DNA of 63,666 nucleotides from positions 1 to 63,666 of the IMG/VR virus record IMGVR_UViG_3300021438_000015; one strand, written 5' to 3'. This document shows positions 40,275-49,488 of the stretch, in pieces (within the stretch, counting starts at the first letter, position 1; every line of letters begins with the position of its first letter). The stretch is from a virus. The translations under genes were made by a program, and so were the position numbers. The notes under the pieces were generated by a model. It searched no databases, was not told the origin of the DNA, and saw only the letters and a list, made by a program, of their open reading frames with translations.

Positions 40275-41228
40275 ATGACTGTTAGATCAAAAAGTGATTT
40301 GATTGCATATATAACTGGAGTTATACCAGACAATAATGCTGGTTTGATTTCTGCTGCTGATGTAAGAAATAGTATAGTTGATACTGTTGATTCTATCAAT
40401 CAAATTGTAGCTAGCGGAAATTTTAATTCATCCACCCCGTTTGTAAATCATGTTAGATTACAGCATGAAAACGGTGTCGGCGGAATGTTATATGTTGGAT
40501 CTGGTATTACATTTACCAATGGTGGCGGAACTCAATATGTCCCATATCCCGGCCCAAACGGTTTAGCTCACAACAGCCTTGCTGGATTAGATGTTGGAGA
40601 TCCTCATACTCAATACGTTACTGTTAGCGGAAGTCGCCCATTTACAAACAATGTTGCATTCCACAACAATTGGCTTAATTCTAGTGGATCTGCTACTATT
40701 TTGACAACTACTGGAAGAGGATTACAATTTCAATATGCTGGCACTGGAAACCGAGAAAATATAAATGTTGGGAGTGGTACAACTTTTGTATTCCTAAAAG
40801 ATGGATCACAGGTTAATTCGTCTAGAGGTATAGCAAAAGCTTGGATAAGATTTGAGGGCAGCGGCGTTGGTGGAAATGGAAATCCAGTTGTTAGAGATGC
40901 ATATAATGTATCTGGCATTAGAAAAGATGGAATCGGTAAATTCACTATTATATTTAATTCTGGGATCTTTAAAGATAATTATTATGTTGCTATCGGAAGC
41001 AGTAATGCCAGAAGTACAGCTTCTAACGGTGAAGATTTTAGTCAAAACACAGTATCTACTAGCTATAGAGTAGGTAATGATGCTTCTTCATTGAGATCTG
41101 TAAGCTTTAGAGTACAGGATGATGGAGGAACCTATTGCGATGGATTGATAAATGATTTAGTTGTATTTGGTACAGAACCAACTGGTAGTGGTTACGCTTC
41201 ATCGGTCACTGTTACAAATGTTAGCTAA
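40275..41228 (+). CDS. Fibre-type protein with shared N-terminal anchor
   Basis: A 317-residue fibre. Its N-terminus (SKSDLIAYITGVIPDNNAGL, ISAADVRNSIVDTVDSI) is homologous to that of the 30608 gene, pointing to a common docking domain. Then a Gly/Ser/Asn-rich beta shaft with LAGLDVGDPHTQYVTVSGSR, a motif frequent in phage fibres, and a C-terminal globular part (AKAWIRFEGSG, GKFTIIFNSGIFKDNYYVAI) similar to fibre tips. GGAGGATTAAG precedes the ATG. Confidence 0.75.
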   Translation: MTVRSKSDLIAYITGVIPDNNAGLISAADVRNSIVDTVDSINQIVASGNFNSSTPFVNHVRLQHENGVGGMLYVGSGITFTNGGGTQYVPYPGPNGLAHNSLAGLDVGDPHTQYVTVSGSRPFTNNVAFHNNWLNSSGSATILTTTGRGLQFQYAGTGNRENINVGSGTTFVFLKDGSQVNSSRGIAKAWIRFEGSGVGGNGNPVVRDAYNVSGIRKDGIGKFTIIFNSGIFKDNYYVAIGSSNARSTASNGEDFSQNTVSTSYRVGNDASSLRSVSFRVQDDGGTYCDGLINDLVVFGTEPTGSGYASSVTVTNVS

Positions 41229-41230
41229 TC

Positions 41231-43198
41231 ATGATAAATCTATACGATAGAATAAAAGAAATAACTTATACAATAGGAACCAGCAACATTGCTCTTAGCG
41301 GTGTTGTTAGGGGATTTTCTTCATTCTCATCTGTATATTCCAATAGTGGTGAATTATTTTATGCCGTAACAGATGGAACTAATTACGAAATTGGTTCTGG
41401 TTTATATTTATCACCTAGTAATCAAATCAAAAGATTTCCAATAAAAAGCACCAATAGTAATAATTTAGTAAATTTTCCAGAAGGTCTTAAAGAAGTTTAT
41501 GTAACATATCCAGCATCTAATGCCGTATTTAATACATCTGGCGTAAGCCCTTTTCCTAAAAATAGTGGTATCCCATTTTGGACTTCAGCAAATTCATTAT
41601 CTTATAGTGATAAATTTATTTTTAATTCTGGTTCATACAAAATTGGACTCAATACAAACAACCCATCTGTTGCTATTGATATTGGTGGAAATCTTGCTTA
41701 TTCTCAAATAAAAGTTTCTGGAATAACAATAAGTAAGTCTGGTATTTATTTTCCATCTGGAAATAATGAAATATCTTCTTATTCTGGAGGTAGACAGTTA
41801 GTACATTTTGAACCAAATTCTTTGGTATTTCCACTGTCAAGCTTATTAGAATTAAGTGGTATAGTAAATCAAAATATTTTACTAAAAAAACAAAGCGCAA
41901 ACATGGTTTTTGCTGGACCATCTGGGGCGTGTACACCACCATGTTCACCAGATTATCCAACTTTTAGATATTTAGTTAAAGGAGATATACCAGAAGAAAT
42001 TTCTAATTTAGATATTGGTGATGAAAATTCATCTAGTTACTTAAGAATATTTTTGCCAACAAGTTTTCCAGAGAATGTTTATAGAGATATTAATGTCATA
42101 GATGTCAACAACGGTGACTCAGTTTTTACTGTTAATGGTTTGGGAAATATAAAAACTGGAACTATAGGATATTCCCAAGTTACCGGTTTAGATTCAATAA
42201 TATCCACAGTTTCTGGCATTAGTTATTCAATATCTGGAATTTTAGATAACAAAATTAATAATATAAATATTAATTCAAAAAATCATATTTGTAATGGTCG
42301 ATTGTCTATAAATTCTGATAATCCATTAGCAGAAGGATCATCAGATAGCTTATATTTTGTTCCATATAATGGTAATCTTATATCATTATATAATGGCAGT
42401 TCGTGGGAAATAGTATCTTTTGATACTACATTGGTAAAAACTGTTTTCACATTATATCCACCTCAAGCACCTGTAGATCCCGCAAATACAGTTTTTGATA
42501 TTTTTGCCTATCTAAACAATGGTAGTGTAAGTTTTGAATCTGTCAATTGGAGTACTAACACTAGTAGAATAAACCCATTAAATAAAAAAGATGGAGTTTA
42601 TGTAAAATCTGGAGATAATACTAGAAGGTATATAGGATCAGTTATGCCAATAAGTTATGGTGGGTATCCACCAACTGGCGGAAATAAGTTCAATAATACT
42701 ATTAATCATAGATATATTTATAATTATTATAATAGAATTCCATTTTTATCTAAATACTCACTATCAAGAACTTGGACTTGCAATTCAAATGCTTGGAGAC
42801 AGCTGCTGAATACATATATTGGATTTTTATCTAGCATAACTATAAATATATTATGTGGAATTCAAGACGACATAATATCTCCAAAAGTTTCTGTTAAATG
42901 TTCCTCTCAGGGTTTGTCTAATACAAACTACATGTTAAGCATTAACAGTAGTAACTTTGATATAAATTCTATAGGATCTCAATTTTACGTTTCACCAACA
43001 CCCACCAAGCACCTAGTAGATATTTTTTCGGCAGATTCAACAGATTATATAGATAAACAATTATATGGATCTATGACACAAATTGTTCCAATTGGAATAA
43101 ATAATTACTATGTTGTCGAGAAAGTGTTGTCTGGTAAAAATTCTCCCAATCTTACTTTTGATTATGAGAATGGTATTTTTGCAGAATGGAGATGTTAA
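41231..43198 (+). CDS. Fibre-type structural protein
   Basis: A 655-residue protein. Its first 105 residues (DRIKEITYTIGTSNIALSGV, GFSSFSSVYSNSGELFYAV, then YEIGSGLYL and EVYVTYPASNAVF) are a well-known phage domain that caps fibres or minor tail proteins. The remainder is a Ser/Asn/Gly-rich beta shaft and C-terminal globular region. It follows the 40275 fibre by two bases. Likely one chain of a multi-part fibre. Confidence 0.72.
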   Translation: MINLYDRIKEITYTIGTSNIALSGVVRGFSSFSSVYSNSGELFYAVTDGTNYEIGSGLYLSPSNQIKRFPIKSTNSNNLVNFPEGLKEVYVTYPASNAVFNTSGVSPFPKNSGIPFWTSANSLSYSDKFIFNSGSYKIGLNTNNPSVAIDIGGNLAYSQIKVSGITISKSGIYFPSGNNEISSYSGGRQLVHFEPNSLVFPLSSLLELSGIVNQNILLKKQSANMVFAGPSGACTPPCSPDYPTFRYLVKGDIPEEISNLDIGDENSSSYLRIFLPTSFPENVYRDINVIDVNNGDSVFTVNGLGNIKTGTIGYSQVTGLDSIISTVSGISYSISGILDNKINNININSKNHICNGRLSINSDNPLAEGSSDSLYFVPYNGNLISLYNGSSWEIVSFDTTLVKTVFTLYPPQAPVDPANTVFDIFAYLNNGSVSFESVNWSTNTSRINPLNKKDGVYVKSGDNTRRYIGSVMPISYGGYPPTGGNKFNNTINHRYIYNYYNRIPFLSKYSLSRTWTCNSNAWRQLLNTYIGFLSSITINILCGIQDDIISPKVSVKCSSQGLSNTNYMLSINSSNFDINSIGSQFYVSPTPTKHLVDIFSADSTDYIDKQLYGSMTQIVPIGINNYYVVEKVLSGKNSPNLTFDYENGIFAEWRC

Positions 43199-43711
43199 AT
43201 GTTATATCATCTATTAAATCAAATAGCTTCTGTTATTCCAATACAAATGTTATCAGAAACAGAAAATGGCATAGAAGTTTCTTATTACGAAGATAATCTA
43301 CCATCTCAAGAACAACTAACACAGATTAATAATTTATTACAAAATTGGCCTTTACATCAAATAAAATTAATAAAACTAGAAGAACTAAATGCTATATGGA
43401 ATAATGTGATTAAAAATGGATGGTTGTCGCCAGATGGATATAGACTAGGAATAGATATACAAGATGTTGCCCTCTTAAATGGTGCATTTACACTGGCAAA
43501 AGAAGCTGATTCTATGGGAATAGAAACTCCATTTTCAATAATAGATTTAGATGGAATCTCTCATACATTATCTTTGCAAGACTTAACTGTTTTGATGCTA
43601 CAATACGGTCAAGCCAGAGCATCTTTAAGTAACTCATATGCCACAATAAAACAGTCCATTAATAACTCTACAACAATAGAAGAACTAAACGCTATCAATT
43701 TAACAATATAA
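43199..43711 (+). CDS. DUF4376-like protein
   Basis: A 170-residue protein; the N-terminal third is helical, and from about 65 it fits the DUF4376 pattern found at the ends of phage fibre modules: IWNNVIKNGWLSPDGYRLGI, LLNGAFTLAKEADSMG, IIDLDGISHTLSLQDLTVLM, LQYGQARASL. In many phages such proteins accompany a fibre as assembly or tip proteins. It starts in a TAAATG junction with the fibre gene. Confidence 0.7.
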   Translation: MLYHLLNQIASVIPIQMLSETENGIEVSYYEDNLPSQEQLTQINNLLQNWPLHQIKLIKLEELNAIWNNVIKNGWLSPDGYRLGIDIQDVALLNGAFTLAKEADSMGIETPFSIIDLDGISHTLSLQDLTVLMLQYGQARASLSNSYATIKQSINNSTTIEELNAINLTI

Positions 43712-43719
43712 GGTGATTT

Positions 43720-44202
43720 ATGCCAGTAAATGTTCCAGAGAGCGTTTTTGAAAAATATTACGATGTTATAGATTCTACATTTGATATTTTTGGTGTAACA
43801 TGCCAACTGGTTTCTATTGATAAAATGGAAGAAATAGTTTATACTCCCACCAATAATATTCCAGAAAAAAATTCTATAAATGTACATAGACTCAGAGATG
43901 GGGACTATGAACGAAGCAATAAGATAATTAAAGAAGTAGAAGTTTTAACAGACATCAAGCTTAAAGTATATTGGAATCCAAAGGAGTGGATTAATGTCAC
44001 TGGTGCTATTCAAGTGCCAGACAATGTAATTCAGACTATTGGATTTATGAAAGATTTACCGCAAATTTTAAAAGCAAAGGCTCTTATAGTTCATAAAGAT
44101 ATAGCAGAATACAAAGAGATGAGATTTCAGAGAATGGGAGAACATATCCCAATGGGCTTAAGACAAAATAGATATTTTTCTTGTCTTTGGAGTAGAGTAT
44201 GA
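43720..44202 (+). CDS. Probable neck protein (head-tail joining)
   Basis: A 160-residue mixed alpha/beta protein. It contains DVIDSTFDIFGVTCQLVSID, KLKVYWNPKEWINVTGAIQ and MKDLPQILKAKALIVHKDI. Location after the fibre set and before two further neck-type genes and the tail tube supports a head-completion role. The identity is inferred from position. AAGGTGATTT precedes the ATG. Confidence 0.5.
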   Translation: MPVNVPESVFEKYYDVIDSTFDIFGVTCQLVSIDKMEEIVYTPTNNIPEKNSINVHRLRDGDYERSNKIIKEVEVLTDIKLKVYWNPKEWINVTGAIQVPDNVIQTIGFMKDLPQILKAKALIVHKDIAEYKEMRFQRMGEHIPMGLRQNRYFSCLWSRV

Positions 44203-44840
44203 GCATTAGTCTCAAGTTAGTCCAATCGGTTGATGAAATAGAAAATAGCATATTATCTGCTATTGCTAGTGAATTTAATGCCTTAATGAAGTCTAATAAG
44301 TCTAAGATATTAAGTGAAATTAAACTTTTAATACCATCGTGGTTGTTTAGTCAGCCAGAAATTCAATCTTTATCATCTAATGACTCTACGTCTTTAGTTG
44401 GTCAATTTGGTATAACTACTGATTCATCATCTATAATAAATGCCATAATATCGTCAGTTGTAAATTCATGTAGTATATCAATAATTCCATATGATAAAAA
44501 ATTAAAAAGCGGCGGCGTCGAAATTAATATTCAACCCGACGATTTTTCTAATTTACTTAGTCTACCAGAAGGGCATTCTGTTTATTTAGGTGGTGATCTA
44601 CACTGGTTAGATTGGTTATTGAACAGGGGCGATGAAGTTATAGTTGTTGGTTATCAGTATAATCCACAAACTGGTTTAGGAAGATCTAACCTTGGGAATA
44701 TGAAATCTGGAGGATCTTTTAGAGTACCACCAGAATTTTCTGGAACTAAGGAAAATAATTTTATCACTCGCGCAATGACGGGGCTTGAACAAGAAAAACA
44801 AGTAAGCAAAATTTTTGAGAAAATCTTAGGTGTACGATGA
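44199..44840 (+). CDS. Probable neck or tail-completion protein
   Basis: A 213-residue protein with a helical N-terminus (SISLKLVQSVDEIENSILSA) and a C-terminal part GVEINIQPDDFSNLLSLPEG, GDLHWLDWLLNRGDEVIVVG, YQYNPQTGLGRSNLGNM that resembles tail-completion proteins lying between connector and tail tube. Overlaps both neighbours by ATGA, so it is co-translated with them. Specific role not proven. Confidence 0.55.
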   Translation: MSISLKLVQSVDEIENSILSAIASEFNALMKSNKSKILSEIKLLIPSWLFSQPEIQSLSSNDSTSLVGQFGITTDSSSIINAIISSVVNSCSISIIPYDKKLKSGGVEINIQPDDFSNLLSLPEGHSVYLGGDLHWLDWLLNRGDEVIVVGYQYNPQTGLGRSNLGNMKSGGSFRVPPEFSGTKENNFITRAMTGLEQEKQVSKIFEKILGVR

Positions 44841-45808
44841 ACTACCTTAATTTAAAAGGATTTGATAGCGTATTTGACACCACTCTTAATAATGAGTTGC
44901 AAGATAATATAGTTGAATTTTTAGAATGGTCATTGCTTGAAAAGGGAAACTATATGAATGTTTCTCTTGGAGAGTTATCTCCAGATGGGTTAGATTATAG
45001 CAAATTAAGAATATCTTCTAACTCATCTTTTCCAAGTGGCAAAGCTTGGGAAGGATTTCGTCAGAATTGGGTTTGGCAAAGTGGTGTTTCTTATAATCCC
45101 CCACCAATTGTTGGGAGTAATAGTGCTATTCCCGGTATTTCTGGAGTTTATGTGAATAATGTATTTTATCCATCAAATACCTCGGGAACATATAGTCATA
45201 AAGTAGACTACTTCAATGGTAGAATTATATTTAATAATTCAATTCCAACAAACAGCATAGTCAGAGCAGAATATAGTTATAGATATATTAATGTAGTATA
45301 TGCTAATAGTTTGCCTTGGTTAGCAGAAATCCAATATTCATCCCTAAACTTGGGCGAAGACTTTAATACTGTTAATAAAGGTAAATATGATATTCCAACA
45401 GAGGCTAGAGTTCAATTACCAGCAATAGCAGTCGAGATTGTTCCACGAAGAACTCTTAGAGGGTATCAACTTGGTGGTGGCCAATGGGTAGACACTGATA
45501 TTCTATTTCATTGCTTGGCAGAAGATGAATATACTCGTAATAAATTGGTAGATATTATATCTCTACAAAATGATAAAACTATATATATGTTTAATAGTAA
45601 TGATATCGCTAGAAGCGGGGCATTTCCATTAGATTATCATGGTTTTCCCGTTTCTGGTGCTTTAAGATATCCAGATTTAGTAGAAAATTACTATCGTGGA
45701 AGCTTGAGGCTTAAAAATTCTAATGTTCAAAATATGAAGTTAGTAAATAGTAACTTTTATGCTGGTATTGTAAGGATGACCCTAGAGACAATCGAAACAT
45801 CAATATAA
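44837..45808 (+). CDS. Probable tail terminator or neck-type structural protein
   Basis: A 323-residue protein with a helical start (NELQDNIVEFLEWSLLEKGN) and beta-rich remainder: GAPROX strands SGTYSHKVDYFNGRIIFNNS, IVRAEYSYRYINVVYAN, EIVPRRTLRGYQLGGGQ, DILFHCLAEDEYTRNKLVDI. The LFH..AEDEYTR...DI block suggests a domain that describes a fixed-length attachment to the tail tube. Directly precedes the tail tube unit. Role inferred from position. Confidence 0.5.
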   Translation: MNYLNLKGFDSVFDTTLNNELQDNIVEFLEWSLLEKGNYMNVSLGELSPDGLDYSKLRISSNSSFPSGKAWEGFRQNWVWQSGVSYNPPPIVGSNSAIPGISGVYVNNVFYPSNTSGTYSHKVDYFNGRIIFNNSIPTNSIVRAEYSYRYINVVYANSLPWLAEIQYSSLNLGEDFNTVNKGKYDIPTEARVQLPAIAVEIVPRRTLRGYQLGGGQWVDTDILFHCLAEDEYTRNKLVDIISLQNDKTIYMFNSNDIARSGAFPLDYHGFPVSGALRYPDLVENYYRGSLRLKNSNVQNMKLVNSNFYAGIVRMTLETIETSI

Positions 45809-45810
45809 TT

Positions 45811-45822
45811 TTAGTGTATAAC
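45811..45822 (+). promoter_or_regulatory. Late-type promoter motif before the tail tube gene
   Basis: TTAGTGTATAAC (and an overlapping TATAAT at 45804-45809), 37 to 50 bases upstream of the tail tube ATG. Fits the plus-strand motif with one change. Confidence 0.5.
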
Positions 45823-45858
45823 TAACTAGAGCTTACCATCTTAAAATAGGAGAGAATT

Positions 45859-47112
45859 ATGCCAGTTTCCAACAATTCCAGAATTTTCTATGCTTGCCAA
45901 GCTGTTGCTATGGAGTCTCTAAATGCCACAACTAATAATGGCATTATTACATATAGTGTGTCTTCCCCAAGCAATGCTGCCGCAAAGAATAACGGTGGAG
46001 TACAATTACTACACGGTGTTCAAAGTGTTGGTATTAACACAACATTTAATCTAGAACAAGTTTTCGAACTAGGTCAAATCCATATTTATGAAAACATTGA
46101 AGGTGTACCAGACGTTGAAGTTACATTAGAAAAAGTTTTAGATGGTTATCCTTTGATGTATCACGTTGCTTCAACGGCTGTTAAAGATGACAATGCTGTT
46201 ACTGGTGACGCAAAAGCTGCGTTAGTCGCTAGAGTAAAACCCAGATGCAATGTTTATCTTGGTATTTTCCCAGATACTATATCTAATATTGGTGATACTT
46301 CTGACGCCGCTATTGAAGTTCAAATGAGTGGAATGTACATAAGTAGTATTGGTTATACAATCCCTGTAGATGGCAATGCTACAGAATCTCTCACTTTAGT
46401 TGGAAATCATAAACAATGGTCCACATCGCCATCCAAAATGAATTCTACTTTAGCTAAACAGCTTGGAAGTGGTATTGGTACTTTATATTATGATTCTCCA
46501 TTAAATAATCAAAGTCAAGCCGGTGTATTTAGAGGCGGTGTTCAAAGAAGAGAAAATGTGGCATTAAATAAATCCATTCTTCCACAATCTATAGCTGGTA
46601 CAAAAGCTAATTCTAGCCCCGGTAATGCATGGTCTGGAACAACTAATAGTACAGGAGTTCCATTAGTTCACGTACAGAACATCGCTATTAAATGTGATTT
46701 AAATAGAGAGGCTGTTCAAGAACTTGGAAGAAAAGGCCCATATACTCGCTATGCTAATTTCCCAGTAGAAGTAACATGTGAAATTGAAGCTATAGCATCT
46801 TCTGGGGACTTTGTTCAAGCTCTTGAAGAAGGGATTAAGTCAGGAACAGGATTCAATGTTGGTCAAGAAAATTATGGTAATAATACCAAAAATGAAGCTA
46901 TTAGAATTGCTCTTCATGATGGTACTATTTTAGATCTTGGTGCTAACAATAGATTATCTTCGGTTAATTACACTGGAGGTGATGCTGGCGGCGGAAACGC
47001 TACTGTTACTTATAGTTATAGTACATACAATGCTTTGAATGTACTGCATCCAGCTGATCCCGCAAGTGTTGGTGCTGGATCGTTTGGTAATTTTAATTAT
47101 AACGGTCAGTAA
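45859..47112 (+). CDS. Major tail (tube) protein
   Basis: A 417-residue beta-rich protein just before the chaperone and tape measure genes. NTTFNLEQVFELGQIHIYEN, VPDVEVTLEKVLDGYPLMYH, NIAIKCDLNREAVQELGRKG and FPVEVTCEIEA fit tail tube proteins. Many copies stack as hexameric rings around the tape measure. The absence of any sheath-like gene nearby points to a non-contractile tail. AGGAGAGAATT precedes the ATG; it has its own late promoter motif, as expected for an abundant protein. Confidence 0.8.
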   Translation: MPVSNNSRIFYACQAVAMESLNATTNNGIITYSVSSPSNAAAKNNGGVQLLHGVQSVGINTTFNLEQVFELGQIHIYENIEGVPDVEVTLEKVLDGYPLMYHVASTAVKDDNAVTGDAKAALVARVKPRCNVYLGIFPDTISNIGDTSDAAIEVQMSGMYISSIGYTIPVDGNATESLTLVGNHKQWSTSPSKMNSTLAKQLGSGIGTLYYDSPLNNQSQAGVFRGGVQRRENVALNKSILPQSIAGTKANSSPGNAWSGTTNSTGVPLVHVQNIAIKCDLNREAVQELGRKGPYTRYANFPVEVTCEIEAIASSGDFVQALEEGIKSGTGFNVGQENYGNNTKNEAIRIALHDGTILDLGANNRLSSVNYTGGDAGGGNATVTYSYSTYNALNVLHPADPASVGAGSFGNFNYNGQ

Positions 47113-47159
47113 TAGATAATCATAGTTAAAAATTTATTAGGATTTTTAAGGAAACAAAA

Positions 47160-47201
47160 ATGAGACTCCCGCTTGTGAGAAAGCTTTATGAAGCATCATG
47201 A
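47160..47201 (+). CDS. Possible 13-residue leader peptide
   Basis: AAGGAAACAAAA precedes an ATG at 47160 that opens a 13-codon frame, MRLPLVRKLYEAS, ending at TGA 47199-47201. This frame spans the left arm and loop of the hairpin at 47165-47209 and its stop abuts the right arm, so a translating ribosome would open the hairpin. Suggestive of translational coupling or attenuation. Confidence 0.4.
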   Translation: MRLPLVRKLYEAS

Positions 47202-47213
47202 GCGGGAGTTTTT
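47165..47213 (+). terminator. Terminator-like hairpin or attenuator ahead of tail chaperone gene
   Basis: ACTCCCGCT (47165-47173) pairs perfectly with AGCGGGAGT (47201-47209), followed by TTTTT. The 27-base loop holds a smaller stem GCTT/AAGC with the ATG at 47188 in its loop. The right arm contains GGGAG, which could be the ribosome binding site for an ATG at 47221. Confidence 0.65.
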
Positions 47214-48213
47214 AGTTTCTATGATAAGATCTGGGAAGGTATTTGTTACTCATAACAACATAGAATTAGAAATATGCCCACTAACACTTGATCAATCTTT
47301 TAAATCTTGTCAAATATATCAAAAGGCTTATGACAAAGCATATTCAGAAGACATAATGACAGAAGAGGATATGGATCGGTGGATGCTAGAAAATGAACTT
47401 TGGACATTACATGACGATAAAAGGCAAGAGGGTCTTAAAAAGGACATTGAAAAATTAAAAATAGAAATTTACAATGCTAGAGATAATACTATGCTAGCAA
47501 ACAATTTAAGAAAATATATACGGACCGGTGAGTCGCAACTAACATCTCACTTAAATAAAAAATATATATATCATCAAAATACTTGTGAAGGAATCGCAGC
47601 CACTGAAAGATTAACTTGGATTATAAAAAATACGACATACTTCAATGGTAAGCTCTATAATTTTGAAGAAGTGTCGTTACAATATGTTATCGATGAGTGG
47701 CAATCACATTTTATTTCAGAAAGCAAATCTAGAGAATTAGCTAGGAATGATCCTTGGAAATCACTATGGATAACAAGAGAAAATTCTGGTTCTCAATTAT
47801 TTGCTAATCCGCCAAATACTGAATTAACATATAATCAAAAAAATATTTTAATTTGGTCCCAAATGTATGATAATATTCAAGAGTCTATGGAGTGTCCAAA
47901 TAAAGAAGTAATAGAAGATGATGATATGCTTGATGGCTGGTTTATAATTCAACATCAGAAACGAGAAAAAGAAAGATCTGAAAAAGAATTTGAGAACAAT
48001 ACCAACAATGAAAAAATTAAAAATGCATCAGAAGTTTTTGTAGTTTCAACGAAAGAAAGAGCAGAAAAAATAAATAATATGAATGATATTGGAGCAAAGA
48101 TTGTTAAACAACAAAGAAAAGTTGCTCTTGATCATTATGGATCTTTAGAAGAACAAAATCTACCAGATCAAAGAAGAAATATACAGATGATGGCTAGTCA
48201 AACAAAAAGATAA
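47188..48213 (+). CDS. Tail assembly chaperone-like protein 1
   Basis: A 341-residue helical, charged protein between tail tube and tape measure, the usual place for tail assembly chaperones. It is paralogous to the 48574 gene: IMTEEDMDRWMLENELWTLH aligns with IMTKKELEKFMKEQGIWDED, and both continue with I..LE..IY, R.EL..L...K and a NG...YN motif. Start is uncertain: the ATG at 47188 lies in a hairpin loop, and the ATG at 47221 has GGGAG 12 bases upstream. The C-terminal third (KREKERSEKEFENNTNNEKI) is a charged coiled coil. Confidence 0.6.
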   Translation: MKHHEREFLVSMIRSGKVFVTHNNIELEICPLTLDQSFKSCQIYQKAYDKAYSEDIMTEEDMDRWMLENELWTLHDDKRQEGLKKDIEKLKIEIYNARDNTMLANNLRKYIRTGESQLTSHLNKKYIYHQNTCEGIAATERLTWIIKNTTYFNGKLYNFEEVSLQYVIDEWQSHFISESKSRELARNDPWKSLWITRENSGSQLFANPPNTELTYNQKNILIWSQMYDNIQESMECPNKEVIEDDDMLDGWFIIQHQKREKERSEKEFENNTNNEKIKNASEVFVVSTKERAEKINNMNDIGAKIVKQQRKVALDHYGSLEEQNLPDQRRNIQMMASQTKR

Positions 48214-48225
48214 TAGGAGGACAAA

Positions 48226-48561
48226 ATGGAACCGGATTATAAGAAAGTAAGAGAATCTAAGTATAAAGCTGAATCCAAAGACAGATTATCTAAGATTCTA
48301 AAAAAGAAAATACAAACTACTATGATAGGCGCACTGAGTACCTTAGAAGAAAATTTTAGTTTTTTATGGACTAATGAATCTGGGGGACCGCTTACCAAAG
48401 ATCAAGAAATAATGAAAAACTTATACAATAAAGTTAGATCAGAAATACTTGATCGTGGAAACAATCAAGCAAGAAATATTGACGCCGAGTTAGCTCAATA
48501 TGAAATAGAGTGGACAAGATATCAAATTAAAATACCCGTAATTAACCCTAACAATCAATAA
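48226..48561 (+). CDS. Hypothetical tail-region protein
   Basis: A 111-residue basic, mostly helical protein (MEPDYKKVRESKYKAESKDR, then TMIGALSTLEENFSFLWTNE). It lies between the two paralogous chaperone-like genes. GGAGGACAAA precedes the ATG. No family recognised; a subunit or cofactor of the tail assembly complex is a reasonable guess. Confidence 0.6.
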   Translation: MEPDYKKVRESKYKAESKDRLSKILKKKIQTTMIGALSTLEENFSFLWTNESGGPLTKDQEIMKNLYNKVRSEILDRGNNQARNIDAELAQYEIEWTRYQIKIPVINPNNQ

Positions 48562-48573
48562 TTGGAGGAAGAT

Positions 48574-49455
48574 ATGTCACAGGAAAAGGAAAAAACATTA
48601 GACGTAACCGTAAACAATAACGGAAAAGATGAAGTTGTAAAAATCGTTGTTAAACGCCCCAGTAGTTCATTGATTTCTCAGGCGCAAAGAGTCGGAGCAA
48701 AAGCTTGGACAGATTGCGTCAGAGATGGAATTATGACTAAGAAAGAACTTGAAAAGTTCATGAAAGAGCAGGGTATTTGGGACGAAGACAAAGATGAAGA
48801 GCAAAAGAAAGTAGTCCAAGAAATCTCTGACTTAGAAAAAAGATTATATGTTAGTGGCAACGGTGGTAAAAAGCTAAAAGCGTCTGAAGGCAAAGATATT
48901 GCTATTAAGATGAGAATTAAGCGAAACGAGCTTAGAGACTTAATTGCAGAAAAGATGAGTCTTGAGCAAAATACCGCCGAATCTATCTCTGACAATGTTA
49001 GATTTGACTATTTAGTTGCTAATTGTGCCTTTTATGAAAATGGTCAGAAAGTGTATAACAGTTTAGATGATTATAAAGAGAGATCGGACGATCAGATAGC
49101 TTTTAGTGCCGCATCAGCACTAGCGGGAATGATGTATGCTATAGATAAGGATTTTGAGGCAAAACTGCCAGAAAATAAATTCCTTAAAATGTTCCATTTC
49201 GTTAATGACGATTTAAGTCTAGTAAATGATAAAGGTGAAACTGTAGATACCCAAGGTCGTAGAATAGATAAAAATGGATATTGGCTTAATGAAGAAGGTA
49301 AGAGAGTAGATAAAGACGGTAACATTCTTGACGAGAATGGAAATTATATTCCTAGTGTTGTTTATGTAGATGATCAAGACAAGGAAATTAAACCAGAAGA
49401 AGCAGAAAAACCAGCACCAAAGAAAAAGAAGTCAACAGCAACGGAAAGCGAATGA
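48574..49455 (+). CDS. Tail assembly chaperone-like protein 2
   Basis: A 293-residue protein from the ATG at 48574, chosen because TTGGAGGAAGAT is its ribosome binding site (a TTG start at 48562 would swallow it). Paralogue of the 47188 gene. It ends with a repeated DKNG/DEDG-rich stretch (RIDKNGYWLNEEGKRVDKDG, NILDENGNYIP) and an acidic then Lys-rich tail (PAPKKKKSTATESE). Immediately upstream of the tape measure gene, as expected for a chaperone that coats it. Confidence 0.6.
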   Translation: MSQEKEKTLDVTVNNNGKDEVVKIVVKRPSSSLISQAQRVGAKAWTDCVRDGIMTKKELEKFMKEQGIWDEDKDEEQKKVVQEISDLEKRLYVSGNGGKKLKASEGKDIAIKMRIKRNELRDLIAEKMSLEQNTAESISDNVRFDYLVANCAFYENGQKVYNSLDDYKERSDDQIAFSAASALAGMMYAIDKDFEAKLPENKFLKMFHFVNDDLSLVNDKGETVDTQGRRIDKNGYWLNEEGKRVDKDGNILDENGNYIPSVVYVDDQDKEIKPEEAEKPAPKKKKSTATESE

Positions 49456-49488
49456 GATAGAGTTGTGTGGCATCAGTAAAGGAGAATT

